The position numbers and the translations under genes were made by a program. A stretch of DNA of 64,000 bases from Pseudomonas guariconensis (GTDB lineage: Bacteria; Pseudomonadota; Gammaproteobacteria; Pseudomonadales; Pseudomonadaceae), in the NCBI RefSeq assembly GCF_024127895.1, contig NZ_JAMYBK010000001.1:434001-498000 (forward strand), written 5' to 3'. The notes beneath the pieces are model-generated. The model saw only the letters and a program-made list of their open reading frames with translations, ran no database searches and was not told the DNA's origin. Below are positions 37,823 to 48,259 of the stretch, piece by piece. How positions within the stretch are numbered: the stretch's first letter is position 1; every line of letters begins with the position of its first letter.

Positions 37823-38095
37823 ATGGACCCATTCAGGGCTGATTTCGACATGATGCAGGTGCGGCCGGTCTCTCGCTCCGTACGGCTCAACGGCCTGGCC
37901 ACCTGCCTGCGCCTGGAGGCGGTCTACTGGCGGATCCTGGAGCGTATCGCCGAGGCCAATCGCTGCACGGTCAGTGCCGTGTTGTCGTACGTGGATCGCG
38001 AGGTCCACCTGCGCCACGGCGGGGCGAGGAACTTCAGCGGGCTGGTCCGCGTCATCTGCGTCGCCTGGTTGCTCGATCCGCCCAGTGTGCGCTGA
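37823..38095 (+). CDS. Ribbon-helix-helix (RHH_4-type) protein
   Basis: A roughly 90-residue protein with the pattern SRSVRLNGLATCLRLEAVYWRILERIAEANRCTVSAVLSYVDRE, which fits the RHH_4 family (strand with alternating Arg/Arg, LE..YW helix, second helix). Start is uncertain: ATG 37823 has better local codon use, whereas GTG 37757 has GGAG seven bases upstream and would add 22 residues. Probably a small DNA-binding regulator; target unknown. Confidence 0.7.
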   Translation: MDPFRADFDMMQVRPVSRSVRLNGLATCLRLEAVYWRILERIAEANRCTVSAVLSYVDREVHLRHGGARNFSGLVRVICVAWLLDPPSVR

Positions 38096-38189
38096 TCGCG
38101 GGCGGGCTGCACTGCTCTCGTTAACCATATATAATCCCGCTTTTTGCTGCCCCGGCAGCCAGCGTTGTTGTGGTTGACGAGAGACACCC

Positions 38190-38411
38190 ATGCCCCTGTA
38201 TGACTATCAATGTGCATCCTGCGATCACCGGCTCGAGGTGTTGCAGAAGATCAGCGCCGCGCCGCTGACCGATTGCCCGGCATGCCAGGCGCCGGCACTG
38301 AAGAAACTGTTGTCGGTGCCAGGCTTTCGACTGAGCGGCACCGGCTGGTACGAGACCGACTTCAAGACCGGGGCGAAAAAGAATCTGGCAGGCGGCGACA
38401 AGGCCGACTGA
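38190..38411 (+). CDS. FmdB-family zinc-ribbon protein
   Basis: A 73-residue protein beginning MPLYDYQCASCDHRLEVLQKIS, the FmdB signature, with two CxxC pairs (CASC and CPAC) forming a zinc ribbon and a tail ending GTGWYETDFK. It precedes aspS by 94 bases, as commonly seen in gammaproteobacteria. Function not established. Confidence 0.92.
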   Translation: MPLYDYQCASCDHRLEVLQKISAAPLTDCPACQAPALKKLLSVPGFRLSGTGWYETDFKTGAKKNLAGGDKAD

Positions 38412-38505
38412 GTTGAATTGCTGTGACCAGGTCTTGCAGTATTAGCCCCTTGGGCGGCCAAGACCTCCACCGAATACACGAATCACGAGAAGCGAAACCA
38501 CCATC

Positions 38506-40281
38506 ATGATGCGCAGCCATTATTGCGGCCAACTGAACGAGCGCCTGGACGGCCAGGAAGTCACCCTTTGCGGCTGGGTCCATCGTCGCCGCGACCACGG
38601 CGGGGTGATCTTCCTCGATATCCGTGACCGCGAAGGCATGGCCCAGGTCGTCTTCGACCCGGATCGCGCCGAGACCTTCGCCGCTGCCGATCGCGTGCGC
38701 AGCGAATACGTGGTGCAGGTCACCGGCAAGGTGCGCCTGCGTCCGGCCGGTGCGGTCAACCCGAACATGGCCTCCGGTGCCATCGAGGTGCTGGGCTACG
38801 AGCTGAAGGTGCTCAACGAGGCCGAGACGCCTCCCTTCCCGCTCAACGAATATTCCGACGTGGGCGAGGAAACCCGCCTGCGCTACCGCTTCATCGACCT
38901 GCGTCGCCCGGAAATGGCCGACAAGCTGCGCCTGCGTTCGCGTATCACCAGCAGCATCCGCCGCTACCTGGACGACAACGGCTTCCTCGACGTCGAGACG
39001 CCGATCCTGACCCGCGCCACCCCGGAAGGCGCGCGTGACTACCTGGTGCCGAGCCGTACCCACGCCGGCAGCTTCTTCGCCCTGCCGCAGTCGCCGCAAC
39101 TGTTCAAGCAGCTGCTGATGGTCGCCGGCTTCGACCGCTACTACCAGATCGCCAAGTGTTTCCGCGACGAAGACCTGCGTGCCGACCGCCAGCCGGAATT
39201 CACCCAGATCGACATCGAGACCAGCTTCCTCGACGAAGCCGAGATCATGGGCCTGACCGAGGGCATGATCCGCAAGCTGTTCAAGGAAGTGCTGGACCTG
39301 GAGTTCGGCGAGTTCCCGCACATGACCTTCGAGGAGGCCATGCGCCGCTACGGCTCCGACAAGCCTGACCTGCGCATCCCGCTGGAACTGGTCGACGTCG
39401 CCGACCAGCTCAAGGACGTCGAGTTCAAGGTCTTCGCCGGCCCGGCCAACGATCCGAAGTGCCGCGTCACCGCCCTGCGCCTGCCGGGCGGCGCCAGCAT
39501 GCCGCGCAGCCGCATCGACGAATACACCAAGTTCGTCGGTATCTACGGTGCCAAGGGCCTGGCCTACATCAAGGTCAACGAGCGCGCCAAGGGCGTCGAG
39601 GGCCTGCAGTCGCCGATCGTCAAGAACATCCCCGAGGCCAACCTGAACGTGATCCTCGATCGCGTCGGCGCGGTCGATGGCGATATCGTGTTCTTCGGCG
39701 CCGACAAGGCCAAGATCGTCAGCGAGGCCCTGGGTGCGCTGCGTATCCGCCTGGGCCACGACTTCGAGCTGCTGACCTGCGAATGGGCACCGCTGTGGGT
39801 CGTCGACTTCCCGATGTTCGAAGAGAACGACGACGGCAGCTTCACTGCCCTGCACCACCCGTTCACCGCGCCCAAGTGCACCCCCGAGGAGCTGGAGGCC
39901 AACCCGGCCGCCGCCTTGTCGCGTGCCTACGACATGGTGCTCAACGGCACCGAGCTGGGTGGCGGTTCTATCCGTATCCACCGCAAGGAAATGCAGCAGG
40001 CGGTCTTCCGTCTGTTGGGCATCGACGCCGACGAGCAGCAGGAGAAGTTCGGCTTCCTGCTCGACGCCCTGAAATTCGGTGCGCCGCCCCATGGTGGCCT
40101 GGCCTTTGGCCTGGACCGCCTGGTCATGCTGATGACCGGCGCCCAGTCGATCCGTGAAGTGATCGCCTTCCCGAAAACCCAGAGCGCTGCCTGCGTCATG
40201 ACCCAGGCTCCTGGCATGGTGGATGCCAAGGCCCTGCGCGAGCTGCACATCCGCCTGCGCGAGCAGACCAAGGTCGAGTAA
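38506..40281 (+). CDS. aspS: Aspartyl-tRNA synthetase (Asx-type)
   Basis: A class IIb synthetase of 591 residues. The N-terminal OB fold binds the anticodon; the flipping loop, motif 2 ([20 protein letters not shown] near 218), the GAD insertion (about 300-420), and motif 3 ([16 protein letters not shown] near 530) are present. In Pseudomonas the enzyme is usually non-discriminating, also charging tRNA-Asn for the GatCAB route; this cannot be confirmed from the window. Confidence 0.98.
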   Translation: MMRSHYCGQLNERLDGQEVTLCGWVHRRRDHGGVIFLDIRDREGMAQVVFDPDRAETFAAADRVRSEYVVQVTGKVRLRPAGAVNPNMASGAIEVLGYELKVLNEAETPPFPLNEYSDVGEETRLRYRFIDLRRPEMADKLRLRSRITSSIRRYLDDNGFLDVETPILTRATPEGARDYLVPSRTHAGSFFALPQSPQLFKQLLMVAGFDRYYQIAKCFRDEDLRADRQPEFTQIDIETSFLDEAEIMGLTEGMIRKLFKEVLDLEFGEFPHMTFEEAMRRYGSDKPDLRIPLELVDVADQLKDVEFKVFAGPANDPKCRVTALRLPGGASMPRSRIDEYTKFVGIYGAKGLAYIKVNERAKGVEGLQSPIVKNIPEANLNVILDRVGAVDGDIVFFGADKAKIVSEALGALRIRLGHDFELLTCEWAPLWVVDFPMFEENDDGSFTALHHPFTAPKCTPEELEANPAAALSRAYDMVLNGTELGGGSIRIHRKEMQQAVFRLLGIDADEQQEKFGFLLDALKFGAPPHGGLAFGLDRLVMLMTGAQSIREVIAFPKTQSAACVMTQAPGMVDAKALRELHIRLREQTKVE

Positions 40282-40290
40282 GCGGACCCC

Positions 40291-40359
40291 GGGCACCCTC
40301 GACGGGTGCCCTTGCGCTTTTGCGCAGGATTTCTCGTGTTCCGCCCTCCGGGGCGGAAC
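40291..40359 (+). terminator. Tandem hairpins after aspS
   Basis: GGGCACCC/GGGTGCCC (40291-40311) followed by CTTGCGCTTTT, then GTTCCGCC/GGCGGAAC (40338-40359) followed by CTGTTTGTGTTT. Either could end or attenuate the aspS transcript before yebC, whose ATG is 30 bases after the second. Confidence 0.6.
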
Positions 40360-40389
40360 CTGTTTGTGTTTCAAGGATTCGGAGTCGAT

Positions 40390-41142
40390 ATGGCTGGTCA
40401 TTCCAAATGGGCGAACATCAAGCACCGCAAGGGGCGCCAGGATGCCAAGAGAGGCAAGATCTTCACCAAATGGATCCGCGAACTGACCGTCGCCGCCAAG
40501 CAGGGCGGCCCTGACCCGGCGTCCAACCCGCGTCTGCGCCTGGCCCAGGACAAGGCCCTGAGCGCCAACATGAGCCGCGACGTCATCGATCGCGCCATCG
40601 CTCGCGGCGCCGGGACCGCCGAGAACGACAATGTCGAGGAACTGACCTACGAAGGTTACGGCCCCGGCGGCGTGGCGATCATGGTCGAGGCCATGACCGA
40701 CAACCGCAACCGTACCGCGGCGGCAGTGCGCCACGCCTTCACCAAGTGTGGCGGCAACCTGGGCACCGACGGCTCCGTGGCCTACCTGTTCGAGCGCAAG
40801 GGGCAGATCAGCTTTGCCGCCGAACTGGGCCTTGAGGAGGACGCGTTGATGGAGGCGGCCCTGGAGGCTGGCGCCGAGGACGTGGTGGCCAATGACGACG
40901 GCTCGTTCGAGGTCTTCACCTCGTTCCAGGACTTCTACGCCGTGCGCAGCGCACTGGAAGAGGCCGGCTACAAGAGCTCCGACGCCGAGATCGTGATGCA
41001 GCCGAGCACCACCGCCGAGCTGGACCAGGACGGCGCCGAGAAGGTGCTCAGGCTGATCGATATGCTCGAAGACCTGGATGACGTGCAGAACGTCCACTCC
41101 AATGCCGAGATTTCCGACGAGATCATGGAAAAACTCGGCTAA
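40390..41142 (+). CDS. yebC: YebC/PmpR-family regulatory protein
   Basis: A 250-residue member of the TACO1/YebC family, beginning [23 protein letters not shown]. Conserved blocks include [30 protein letters not shown] near 85-115 and the acidic middle domain. The P. aeruginosa member PmpR represses pqsR; other YebC proteins help ribosomes through proline-rich stretches. Located just before ruvCAB, as in most proteobacteria. Confidence 0.95.
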   Translation: MAGHSKWANIKHRKGRQDAKRGKIFTKWIRELTVAAKQGGPDPASNPRLRLAQDKALSANMSRDVIDRAIARGAGTAENDNVEELTYEGYGPGGVAIMVEAMTDNRNRTAAAVRHAFTKCGGNLGTDGSVAYLFERKGQISFAAELGLEEDALMEAALEAGAEDVVANDDGSFEVFTSFQDFYAVRSALEEAGYKSSDAEIVMQPSTTAELDQDGAEKVLRLIDMLEDLDDVQNVHSNAEISDEIMEKLG

Positions 41143-41336
41143 GGTGGTCGGGAAGGCACGGGCCAGCCGCGTGGATGCCAGGCGTTCTTGCTGACCCTTC
41201 GCGGCGGCCTGGCGTCCCGGTCAGCCCCAAGACCCAGCACCGCCTGACCTGCCCGTACAGGCTCAGCACTGACAGCGACGGGCCCTGGCCATTCCCGAAG
41301 CCCTGGCTTCCCTATTTCCCCGGCATTGCAGGCCTT

Positions 41337-41861
41337 ATGACTTTGATTCTTGGTATCGACCCCGGCTCGCGCATTACCGGCTACGGCGTGGTGCGCCAGG
41401 TCGGGCATGGCTGCGAGTACGTGGCGTCGGGCTGCATCCGCACCGGTGGCGGCGAGCTGCAGGAGCGGCTGCAGATCGTGTTTCGTGGCGTGCGTGAGAT
41501 CATTCGCCTGCATGGTCCTGTGACCATGGGCATCGAGCGGGTGTTCATGGCGCGCAACGCCGATTCGGCGCTCAAGCTCGGTCAAGCCCGGGGCGCGGCC
41601 ATCGTCGCGGCGGTGGAAGAGGGGCTGGAGATCGCCGAATACAGCGCCAGCCAGGTCAAGCAGGCAGTGGCCGGCACCGGCGGTGCCAACAAGGAGCAGG
41701 TGATGCTGATGGTCATGCACTTGCTCAAGCTGACCCAGAAGCCGCAGGTCGATGCCTCCGACGCCCTGGCCATCGCCCTGTGTCATGCCCACACCCGTTC
41801 CAGCCTGGTGCCCCACGGCCTGGCCACGGCGCGACGACGCGGCGGGCGCTTGCGTCTGTAG
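41337..41861 (+). CDS. ruvC: Holliday-junction endonuclease RuvC
   Basis: A 174-residue resolvase. Acidic residues of the active site are visible: Asp in [15 protein letters not shown], Glu in [11 protein letters not shown] near 67, and the Asp pair in [13 protein letters not shown] near 139-142. ATG 41337 starts [10 protein letters not shown]; the earlier in-frame start at 41175 is intergenic. It works with RuvAB encoded next. Confidence 0.97.
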   Translation: MTLILGIDPGSRITGYGVVRQVGHGCEYVASGCIRTGGGELQERLQIVFRGVREIIRLHGPVTMGIERVFMARNADSALKLGQARGAAIVAAVEEGLEIAEYSASQVKQAVAGTGGANKEQVMLMVMHLLKLTQKPQVDASDALAIALCHAHTRSSLVPHGLATARRRGGRLRL

Positions 41862-41969
41862 CGGCTTCATGCCCTGATACACATTTTGTCCGGGTGAAGC
41901 GTTCACCCGTTGCATTTGCTGATAGGGTTGTCCGGTCGCCGACCGGCGCCCGAGAGGAAGGATCGGAAC

Positions 41970-42587
41970 GTGATTGGACGTTTGCGCGGCACCCTGGCGG
42001 AAAAGCAGCCGCCGCACCTGATAGTCGATGTCAATGGCCTGGGCTACGAGCTGGAAGTCCCCATGACGACCCTGTATCGCTTGCCCAAGGTGGGCGAGAC
42101 GGTGACCCTGCATACCCATCTGGTGGTGCGCGAGGATGCCCATCTGCTGTATGGCTTCTTCGAAAAGCGCGAGCGCGAGCTGTTCCGTGAGCTGATCCGG
42201 CTCAACGGCGTGGGGCCCAAGCTGGCCCTGGCCCTGATGTCGGGCCTGGAGGCCGATGAGTTGGTGCGTTGCGTCCAGGCCCAGGACACCTCGGCGCTGG
42301 TGCGCGTGCCTGGTGTCGGCAAGAAGACCGCCGAGCGTCTGCTGGTCGAGCTCAAGGACCGCTTCAAGGCCTGGGAAACCTCGCCGGCCATGTTCACCCT
42401 GGTCGCCGACGGCCCGCTGCCGGTGTCCAGTCTCTCCAACGCCGAGGCCGATGCGGTCAGTGCGCTGATCTCCCTGGGCTACAAGCCCCAGGAAGCGAGC
42501 AAGGCCGTCTCGGCCATCGAAGGCAAGGCCAGCCTGAGCAGCGAAGAGCTGATCCGCCGTAGCCTCAAAGGGATGATCGCCAAGTGA
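41970..42587 (+). CDS. ruvA: Holliday-junction branch-migration protein RuvA
   Basis: A 205-residue protein that binds four-way junctions and loads RuvB. N-terminal OB fold ([27 protein letters not shown]), two helix-hairpin-helix motifs ([16 protein letters not shown] and [22 protein letters not shown]) and the C-terminal RuvB-binding domain. Starts at GTG 41970 with GAGAGGAAGG upstream. Its last codons overlap ruvB by 4 bases (GTGA). Confidence 0.97.
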   Translation: MIGRLRGTLAEKQPPHLIVDVNGLGYELEVPMTTLYRLPKVGETVTLHTHLVVREDAHLLYGFFEKRERELFRELIRLNGVGPKLALALMSGLEADELVRCVQAQDTSALVRVPGVGKKTAERLLVELKDRFKAWETSPAMFTLVADGPLPVSSLSNAEADAVSALISLGYKPQEASKAVSAIEGKASLSSEELIRRSLKGMIAK

Positions 42588-43630
42588 TCGAAGCCGACCG
42601 ACTGATCGCCGCCAGCGGGCGTGACCGCGAGGAAGTCCAGGATCGGGCGATCCGTCCGTTGCGCCTGGAGGAGTACATCGGCCAACCGGTGGTGCGCGAG
42701 CAGATGGCGCTGTTCATCCAGGCCGCCCGCGCCCGTGGCGAGTCCCTCGACCACACCCTGATCTTCGGCCCGCCCGGGCTGGGCAAGACCACCCTGGCCA
42801 ACATCATCGCCCAAGAGATGGGCGTGTCGATCAAGAGCACATCGGGGCCGATCCTCGAGCGCCCTGGCGACCTGGCAGCCCTGCTGACCAACCTCGAACC
42901 CCATGACGTGCTGTTCATCGACGAGATCCATCGCCTGTCACCGGTGGTCGAGGAGGTGCTGTACCCAGCCATGGAGGACTTCCAGCTGGACATCATGATC
43001 GGCGAGGGGCCGGCGGCGCGTTCGATCAAGCTCGACCTGCCGCCTTTCACCCTGGTCGGCGCCACCACCCGGGCGGGCATGCTGACCAACCCGCTGCGCG
43101 ACCGCTTCGGCATCGTCCAGCGCCTGGAGTTCTACAACAACGCCGACCTGGCCACCATCGTCAGCCGTTCCGGCAACATCCTCGGCCTGCCGATCGAAGA
43201 GCAGGGCGCCTTCGAGATCGCCCGCCGCGCCCGCGGTACCCCGCGGATCGCCAACCGCCTGCTGCGCCGTGTGCGCGATTACGCCGAGGTGCGTGGCAAG
43301 GGGCAGATCACCAAGGCAGTGGCCGACATGGCGTTGAACCTGCTGGACGTGGACGAGCGCGGCTTCGACCATTCCGACCGGCGCCTGCTGCTGACCATGA
43401 TCGAGAAGTTCGATGGCGGCCCGGTGGGGGTCGACAGCCTGGCCGCAGCCATCAGCGAGGAGCGCCATACCATCGAGGACGTGCTCGAGCCGTACTTGAT
43501 CCAGCAGGGCTACATCATGCGCACACCCCGTGGCCGTGTGGTCACCCGGCACGCCTACCTGCACTTCGGCCTGAACATTCCCGGACGCCTGGCCGAGGGC
43601 GGAGATTTTTCCGACCCGGGCGATGAATGA
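42584..43630 (+). CDS. ruvB: Holliday-junction helicase RuvB
   Basis: A 348-residue AAA+ motor. Walker [14 protein letters not shown] near residue 63, Walker [11 protein letters not shown] near 112, sensor 1 GATTRAGML and the Arg finger region [14 protein letters not shown] are present, followed by the winged-helix domain ([18 protein letters not shown]). Begins at a GTG overlapping the ruvA stop. No SOS box is seen before the ruv genes, consistent with ruvCAB order in Pseudomonas. Confidence 0.98.
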   Translation: MIEADRLIAASGRDREEVQDRAIRPLRLEEYIGQPVVREQMALFIQAARARGESLDHTLIFGPPGLGKTTLANIIAQEMGVSIKSTSGPILERPGDLAALLTNLEPHDVLFIDEIHRLSPVVEEVLYPAMEDFQLDIMIGEGPAARSIKLDLPPFTLVGATTRAGMLTNPLRDRFGIVQRLEFYNNADLATIVSRSGNILGLPIEEQGAFEIARRARGTPRIANRLLRRVRDYAEVRGKGQITKAVADMALNLLDVDERGFDHSDRRLLLTMIEKFDGGPVGVDSLAAAISEERHTIEDVLEPYLIQQGYIMRTPRGRVVTRHAYLHFGLNIPGRLAEGGDFSDPGDE

Positions 43631-43755
43631 CAGATCGAATCGGGTTTTTCGTGGTCCTACCGCTGGCATGCCATCGGCCTGCTGGCAATACGACATTATC
43701 GATGAAAAAACAGTTGCCGGGGCGGATTGGCAAGCTGAGGAGTAAGCACTAGAGT

Positions 43756-44208
43756 ATGCGCGCGCAAAATGGCCTGGAACCGTTCGCACACCGCTGTCGC
43801 GTCTATTACGAGGACACCGACGCAGGTGGCGTGGTGTATTACGTCAACTACCTGAAATTCATGGAGCGAGCGCGTACCGAACGGCTGCGCCACCTGGGCT
43901 TCTCCCAGGCCGAACTGGCCGGCCAGAACCTGTTGTTCGTGGTCCATTCCAGCGAAGCGCGCTACCACGCGCCGGCACGCCTGGACGATACGCTGCGGGT
44001 GACCGCGCAAGTGCTTGAATTGAATCGCGCCAGCCTGCGCTTCGTGCAGCAGGTCTGGCGGGAAAAGGATGAAGTGCTGCTCTGCGAAGGGCAGTTCCTG
44101 GTGGCCGCCGTGCGCGCCGACACTTTCAAACCCCGGGCCATACCCCCAGAACTGCGCGACGCCTTCCTGGCGGACGGCACGGGTACTCAATCGAACGCAG
44201 GAGAATAA
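43756..44208 (+). CDS. ybgC: Acyl-CoA thioesterase YbgC (tol-pal associated)
   Basis: A 150-residue hot-dog-fold thioesterase. The active-site motif is [26 protein letters not shown] near residues 17-42, with catalytic Asp. First gene of the tol-pal operon; two bases separate it from tolQ. GAGGAG lies 14 bases upstream. Its link to envelope function through phospholipid synthesis partners is known in E. coli only. Confidence 0.95.
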   Translation: MRAQNGLEPFAHRCRVYYEDTDAGGVVYYVNYLKFMERARTERLRHLGFSQAELAGQNLLFVVHSSEARYHAPARLDDTLRVTAQVLELNRASLRFVQQVWREKDEVLLCEGQFLVAAVRADTFKPRAIPPELRDAFLADGTGTQSNAGE

Positions 44209-44210
44209 GC

Positions 44211-44906
44211 GTGGAAGCTAACGTCGTCGACCATACCTCCATGTGGAGTCTGGTCAGCAATGCCAGCATCGTGGTGCAGCTGGTGATGCTGACCCTGGTG
44301 GCAGCCTCGGTCACCTCATGGATCATGATCTTCCAGCGCAGCAACATGCTGCGCGCCGGTCGTCGTGCGCTGGATACCTTCGAGGAGCGCTTCTGGTCGG
44401 GTATCGACCTGTCCAAGCTGTACCGCCAGGCCGGCAGCAACCCCGATCCGGATTCGGGCGTCGAGCAGGTCTTCCGGGCCGGCTTCAAGGAGTTCTCGCG
44501 CCTGCGCCAGCAACCTGGCGTCGATCCGGATGCGGTGATGGAAGGCGTGGGCCGTGCCATGCGCGTGGCCATTTCCCGTGAGGAAGAGAAGCTCGAGCAG
44601 AGCCTGCCGTTCCTCGCCACCGTCGGCTCCACCAGCCCGTACATCGGCCTGTTCGGTACCGTCTGGGGCATCATGAACTCCTTCCGCGGCCTGGCCAGTG
44701 CCCAACAGGCCACCCTCGCCACCGTCGCACCGGGCATCGCCGAGGCCCTGATCGCCACCGCGATCGGCCTGTTCGCCGCGATCCCGGCGGTCATCGCCTA
44801 CAACCGCTTCTCCGCGCGCAGTGAAGTGCTGATCGGCCGTTACTACACGTTCGCCGACGAGTTCCAGGCGATCCTGCACCGCAAAGTGCACACCAGCGAA
44901 GAGTGA
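44211..44906 (+). CDS. tolQ: Tol-Pal system proton channel protein TolQ
   Basis: A 231-residue inner-membrane protein with three membrane helices, the first at about 18-40 and the others in the conserved segment VGSTSPYIGLFGTVWGIMNSFRGLA...IAEALIATAIGLFAAIPAVIAYN. With TolR it forms the proton-driven motor that energises TolA during envelope constriction. Begins at GTG 44211 (MEANVVDHTSMW). Confidence 0.97.
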   Translation: MEANVVDHTSMWSLVSNASIVVQLVMLTLVAASVTSWIMIFQRSNMLRAGRRALDTFEERFWSGIDLSKLYRQAGSNPDPDSGVEQVFRAGFKEFSRLRQQPGVDPDAVMEGVGRAMRVAISREEEKLEQSLPFLATVGSTSPYIGLFGTVWGIMNSFRGLASAQQATLATVAPGIAEALIATAIGLFAAIPAVIAYNRFSARSEVLIGRYYTFADEFQAILHRKVHTSEE

Positions 44907-44920
44907 TCAGGTAGAAGCCC

Positions 44921-45373
44921 ATGGCCCGAGTTCGCCACAAACGCAAGCCGGTCGCCGAGATGAACGTGGTGCCCTACATCGATGTGATGCTGGTGCTGCT
45001 GGTCATCTTCATGGTGACCGCCCCCATGCTCAACCAGGGCGTGAAGGTGGACCTGCCCAAGGTTTCCAGCGAAGCCTTGCCGCAGGACAACAACGTTCAG
45101 ATCCTGACCATTTCGATCAAGGCCGACAAGACCTACTACTGGAACCTCGGCGGCGAAGTCGATACCGACAAGCAGATGGACAAGGCCATGACCTTGCCGG
45201 AAATGACCGACGCCGTGACCAAGATCATTGCCGCCGGCCGTGACCAGGGCAAGCAGACCCAGGTCTTCATCCGTGGCGACAAGGCCGTCGACTACGGTGC
45301 TGTCATGGGCGCCATGGGCGGGTTGCAGAAGGCCGGTGTCGGAAACGTTGGCCTGATTACCGAGGCGCCCTGA
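44921..45373 (+). CDS. tolR: Tol-Pal system protein TolR
   Basis: A 150-residue ExbD-like protein with one membrane helix (PYIDVMLVLLVIFMVTAPML, residues 20-39) that contains the essential proton-bearing Asp, and a periplasmic domain. The stop overlaps the tolA start (TGATG). Forms the stator with TolQ. Confidence 0.97.
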   Translation: MARVRHKRKPVAEMNVVPYIDVMLVLLVIFMVTAPMLNQGVKVDLPKVSSEALPQDNNVQILTISIKADKTYYWNLGGEVDTDKQMDKAMTLPEMTDAVTKIIAAGRDQGKQTQVFIRGDKAVDYGAVMGAMGGLQKAGVGNVGLITEAP

Positions 45374-46404
45374 TGCAACAGCGAGAGCCATCCGCCTCGG
45401 AAAGCTACTTCTGGCCCAGTGTCTGGGCCATCGGCCTGCATGTGCTGGTGTTCGCCATGCTGTTCGTCAGCTTTGCCATGACGCCTGAGCTGCCGCCCTC
45501 CAAGCCCATCGTCCAGGCCACGCTCTACCAGCTCAAGTCCAAGAGCCAGGCGACCACCCAGACCAATCAGAAGATTGCCGGGGAGGCGAAGAAAACCGCC
45601 TCGCGCCAGACCGAAGTCGAACAGCTGGAGCAGAAGAAGGTCGAGCAGGAGGCCGTGAAGGCCGCGGAACAAAAGAAAGCCGAGGCTGCTCAAAAGGCCG
45701 AGCAGGCCCGTGAGGCCGCCGAGGCGAAGAAGGCCGAGGAAGCGGCGAAGGCCGCCGAAGCCAAGAAGGCCGAGGAGGCGAAGAAGGCCGCCGAGAAGCA
45801 GCAGGCCGACATCGCCAAGAAGAAAGCCGAGGAAGAAAAGAAGAAGGCTGCCGAGGAGGCCAAGAAAAAGGCCGCCGAAGAAGCCAAGAAGAAAGCGGCC
45901 GAGGACGCCAAGAAGAAAGCGGCGGCCGAGGAAGCGAAGAAAAAGGCAGCTGAAGAGGCCAAGAAGAAGGCCGCGGCAGAAGCCCAGAAGAAAAAGGCAC
46001 AGGAAGCGGCTCGCAAGGCGGCCGAGGACAAGAAGGCACAGGCCCTGGCCGAGCTTCTGTCCGACACCACCGAGCGGCAGCAGGCGCTGGCCGACGAGCA
46101 GGGCGACCAGGTGGCCGGCGATTTCGACGACCTGATCCGCATGCGCGCGGCCGAAGGTTGGGCGCGTCCGCCATCCGCACGCAGGGGCATGACGGTAGTC
46201 CTGCAGATCAACATGCTGCCGGATGGCACCATCACCAACGTCAGCGTGTCCCGCTCAAGCGGCGACGGCCCGTTCGACAGTTCGGCGGTGGCGGCAGTGA
46301 GGAACATTGGTCGACTGACCGAGATGCAGGGCTTGAAGCCGAACGAGTTCAATCCGTATCGTTCATTCAAGATGACATTTACACCTGAGGATCTATCGTT
46401 GTGA
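45373..46404 (+). CDS. tolA: Tol-Pal system protein TolA
   Basis: A 343-residue periplasm-spanning protein. One N-terminal membrane helix (about 14-34), then a long Ala/Lys/Glu-rich helix (about 60-225) built of near-repeated KKAAEEAK units, and a C-terminal globular domain ([46 protein letters not shown]) that contacts TolB/Pal and phage coat proteins. The repeats are low-complexity coding sequence, not a separate element. Confidence 0.95.
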   Translation: MQQREPSASESYFWPSVWAIGLHVLVFAMLFVSFAMTPELPPSKPIVQATLYQLKSKSQATTQTNQKIAGEAKKTASRQTEVEQLEQKKVEQEAVKAAEQKKAEAAQKAEQAREAAEAKKAEEAAKAAEAKKAEEAKKAAEKQQADIAKKKAEEEKKKAAEEAKKKAAEEAKKKAAEDAKKKAAAEEAKKKAAEEAKKKAAAEAQKKKAQEAARKAAEDKKAQALAELLSDTTERQQALADEQGDQVAGDFDDLIRMRAAEGWARPPSARRGMTVVLQINMLPDGTITNVSVSRSSGDGPFDSSAVAAVRNIGRLTEMQGLKPNEFNPYRSFKMTFTPEDLSL

Positions 46405-47702
46405 TTAAACTCCTTCGAGGACTGCTGGTCATGCTCTGCTGCGTGGCAGGCATGGCCGTGGCAGAGGAAAAGAACATCCTGGTCACCAGCGGCAGCGACC
46501 GGGCAACGCCTATCGCGGTGGTGCCGTTCGGCCTGCAGGGCGGTAGCGTGCTGCCGGAAGACATGGCCGAGATCATCGGCAACGACCTGCGCAACTCTGG
46601 CTACTACGCGCCGATTCCACGGCAGAACATGATCAGCCAGCCGACCCAGGCCAGCGAAGTGATCTTCCGCGACTGGAAGGCCCTGGGCGCCCAGTACGTG
46701 ATGGTCGGCAACATCGTGCCGGCCGGTGGCCGCCTGCAGGTGCAGTACGCCCTGTTCAACGTCGCCACCGAGCAGCAAGTGCTGACCGGCAGCGTCGCCG
46801 GCGGCGTCGACCAGTTGCGCGACATGGCCCACTACATCGCCGACCAGTCGTTCGAGAAGCTCACCGGCATCAAGGGGGCGTTCTCCACCCGCATGCTGTA
46901 TGTGACCGCCGAGCGCTTCTCCACCAACAACACCCGCTACACCCTGCAGCGCTCGGACTACGACGGTGCCCGTGCAGTGACCCTGCTGCAGTCCCGCGAG
47001 CCGATCCTGTCGCCGCGTTTCGCCCCGGATGGCAAGCGCATCGCCTACGTGTCGTTCGAGCAGCGCCGGCCGCGCATCTTCATCCAGCACATCGACACCG
47101 GCCGCCGCGAGCAGGTCACCAACTTCGAGGGCCTCAATGGTGCCCCGGCCTGGTCGCCTGACGGTTCGCGCCTGGCGTTCGTGCTGTCCAAGGACGGCAA
47201 CCCGGACATCTACGTGATGAACGTGGCCTCGCGCCAGATCAGCCGCGTCACCGCCGGCCCGGGCATCAACACCGAGCCGTTCTGGGGCAAGGATGGCAAC
47301 ACCCTGTACTTCACCTCCGACCGTGGCGGCAAGCCGCAGATCTACAAGACGTCGGTCAGTGGCGGTGGTGCCGAGCGCGTGACCTTCGTGGGTAACTACA
47401 ACGCCAACCCGAAACTTTCGGCGGACGAGAAGACCCTGGTGATGATCCATCGCCAGCAGGGTTTCACCAACTTCAAGGTGGCGGCCCAGGACCTGCAGCG
47501 CGGAAGTGTAAAGATTCTGTCCGAGACCAGTCTCGACGAGTCCCCCACTGTTGCGCCAAACGGCACCATGCTAATCTACGCCACCCGCCAGCAGGGCCGG
47601 GGAGTCTTGATGCTCGTCTCGCTCAATGGACGCGTGAGGCTCCCACTTCCCACCGCTCAAGGCGAAGTCAGAGAACCGTCCTGGTCCCCTTACCTGAACT
47701 GA
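46401..47702 (+). CDS. tolB: Tol-Pal system beta-propeller protein TolB
   Basis: A 433-residue periplasmic protein. A signal peptide (residues 1-21, ending AVAEE) is followed by an N-terminal alpha/beta domain and a six-bladed propeller with repeated [29 protein letters not shown] and [18 protein letters not shown] blades. Binds Pal and is released by TolA. Overlaps tolA by 4 bases (GTGA). Confidence 0.97.
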   Translation: MIKLLRGLLVMLCCVAGMAVAEEKNILVTSGSDRATPIAVVPFGLQGGSVLPEDMAEIIGNDLRNSGYYAPIPRQNMISQPTQASEVIFRDWKALGAQYVMVGNIVPAGGRLQVQYALFNVATEQQVLTGSVAGGVDQLRDMAHYIADQSFEKLTGIKGAFSTRMLYVTAERFSTNNTRYTLQRSDYDGARAVTLLQSREPILSPRFAPDGKRIAYVSFEQRRPRIFIQHIDTGRREQVTNFEGLNGAPAWSPDGSRLAFVLSKDGNPDIYVMNVASRQISRVTAGPGINTEPFWGKDGNTLYFTSDRGGKPQIYKTSVSGGGAERVTFVGNYNANPKLSADEKTLVMIHRQQGFTNFKVAAQDLQRGSVKILSETSLDESPTVAPNGTMLIYATRQQGRGVLMLVSLNGRVRLPLPTAQGEVREPSWSPYLN

Positions 47703-47755
47703 TTGCGGCGTAACATTTTTGCTTAACACACTGGGGTTTCATTAGGAGTTTCACG

Positions 47756-48253
47756 ATGGAAATGCTGAAGTTTGGTAAATTCGCTGCGCTGGCCCTGGCC
47801 ATGGCCGTGGCTGTAGGTTGCTCCTCCAAGGGCGGTGACGATTCTGGCGAAGGTGCTGTCGACCCGAACGCTGGCTACGGCGCCAACACCGGTGCTGTCG
47901 ATGGCAGCCTGAGCGAAGAAGCCGCCCTGCGCGCAATCACCACCTTCTACTTCGAATACGACAGCTCGGACCTGAAGCCGGAAGCCATGCGCGCCCTGGA
48001 CGTTCACGCCAAGGACCTGAAAGCCAACGGCAACCGCGTTGTCCTGGAAGGCAACACCGACGAGCGCGGCACCCGCGAGTACAACATGGCTCTGGGTGAG
48101 CGTCGTGCCAAGGCCGTTCAGCGCTACCTGGTCCTGCAGGGCGTTTCCCCTGCCCAGCTGGAACTGGTTTCCTACGGTGAAGAGCGTCCGGTTGCCACCG
48201 GCCACGACGAGCAGTCCTGGGCTCAGAACCGTCGCGTAGAGCTGCGCAAGTAA
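47756..48253 (+). CDS. pal: Peptidoglycan-associated lipoprotein Pal (OprL)
   Basis: A 165-residue outer-membrane lipoprotein with lipobox MAVAVGCSS near residue 21 and a C-terminal OmpA-like peptidoglycan-binding domain ([49 protein letters not shown]). The Asp and Arg that bind diaminopimelate are kept. AGGAG lies 10 bases before the ATG. Confidence 0.98.
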   Translation: MEMLKFGKFAALALAMAVAVGCSSKGGDDSGEGAVDPNAGYGANTGAVDGSLSEEAALRAITTFYFEYDSSDLKPEAMRALDVHAKDLKANGNRVVLEGNTDERGTREYNMALGERRAKAVQRYLVLQGVSPAQLELVSYGEERPVATGHDEQSWAQNRRVELRK

Positions 48254-48259
48254 TTTGCC

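Noticed and set aside
38362..41097. A 911-codon open frame on the minus strand opposite aspS and yebC
   Set aside because: It is exactly antisense to two certain genes, has no ribosome site or recognisable domain, and reflects the third-position GC bias of the + strand genes.
45800..46020. Regular short repeats in tolA resembling a CRISPR array
   Set aside because: There are no spacers of constant length between exact repeats; the pattern is coding low complexity in frame.
45690..47450. A 586-codon frame opposite tolA and tolB
   Set aside because: Antisense shadow; its Ala/Phe/Ser-rich end is simply the complement of the TolA lysine repeats.
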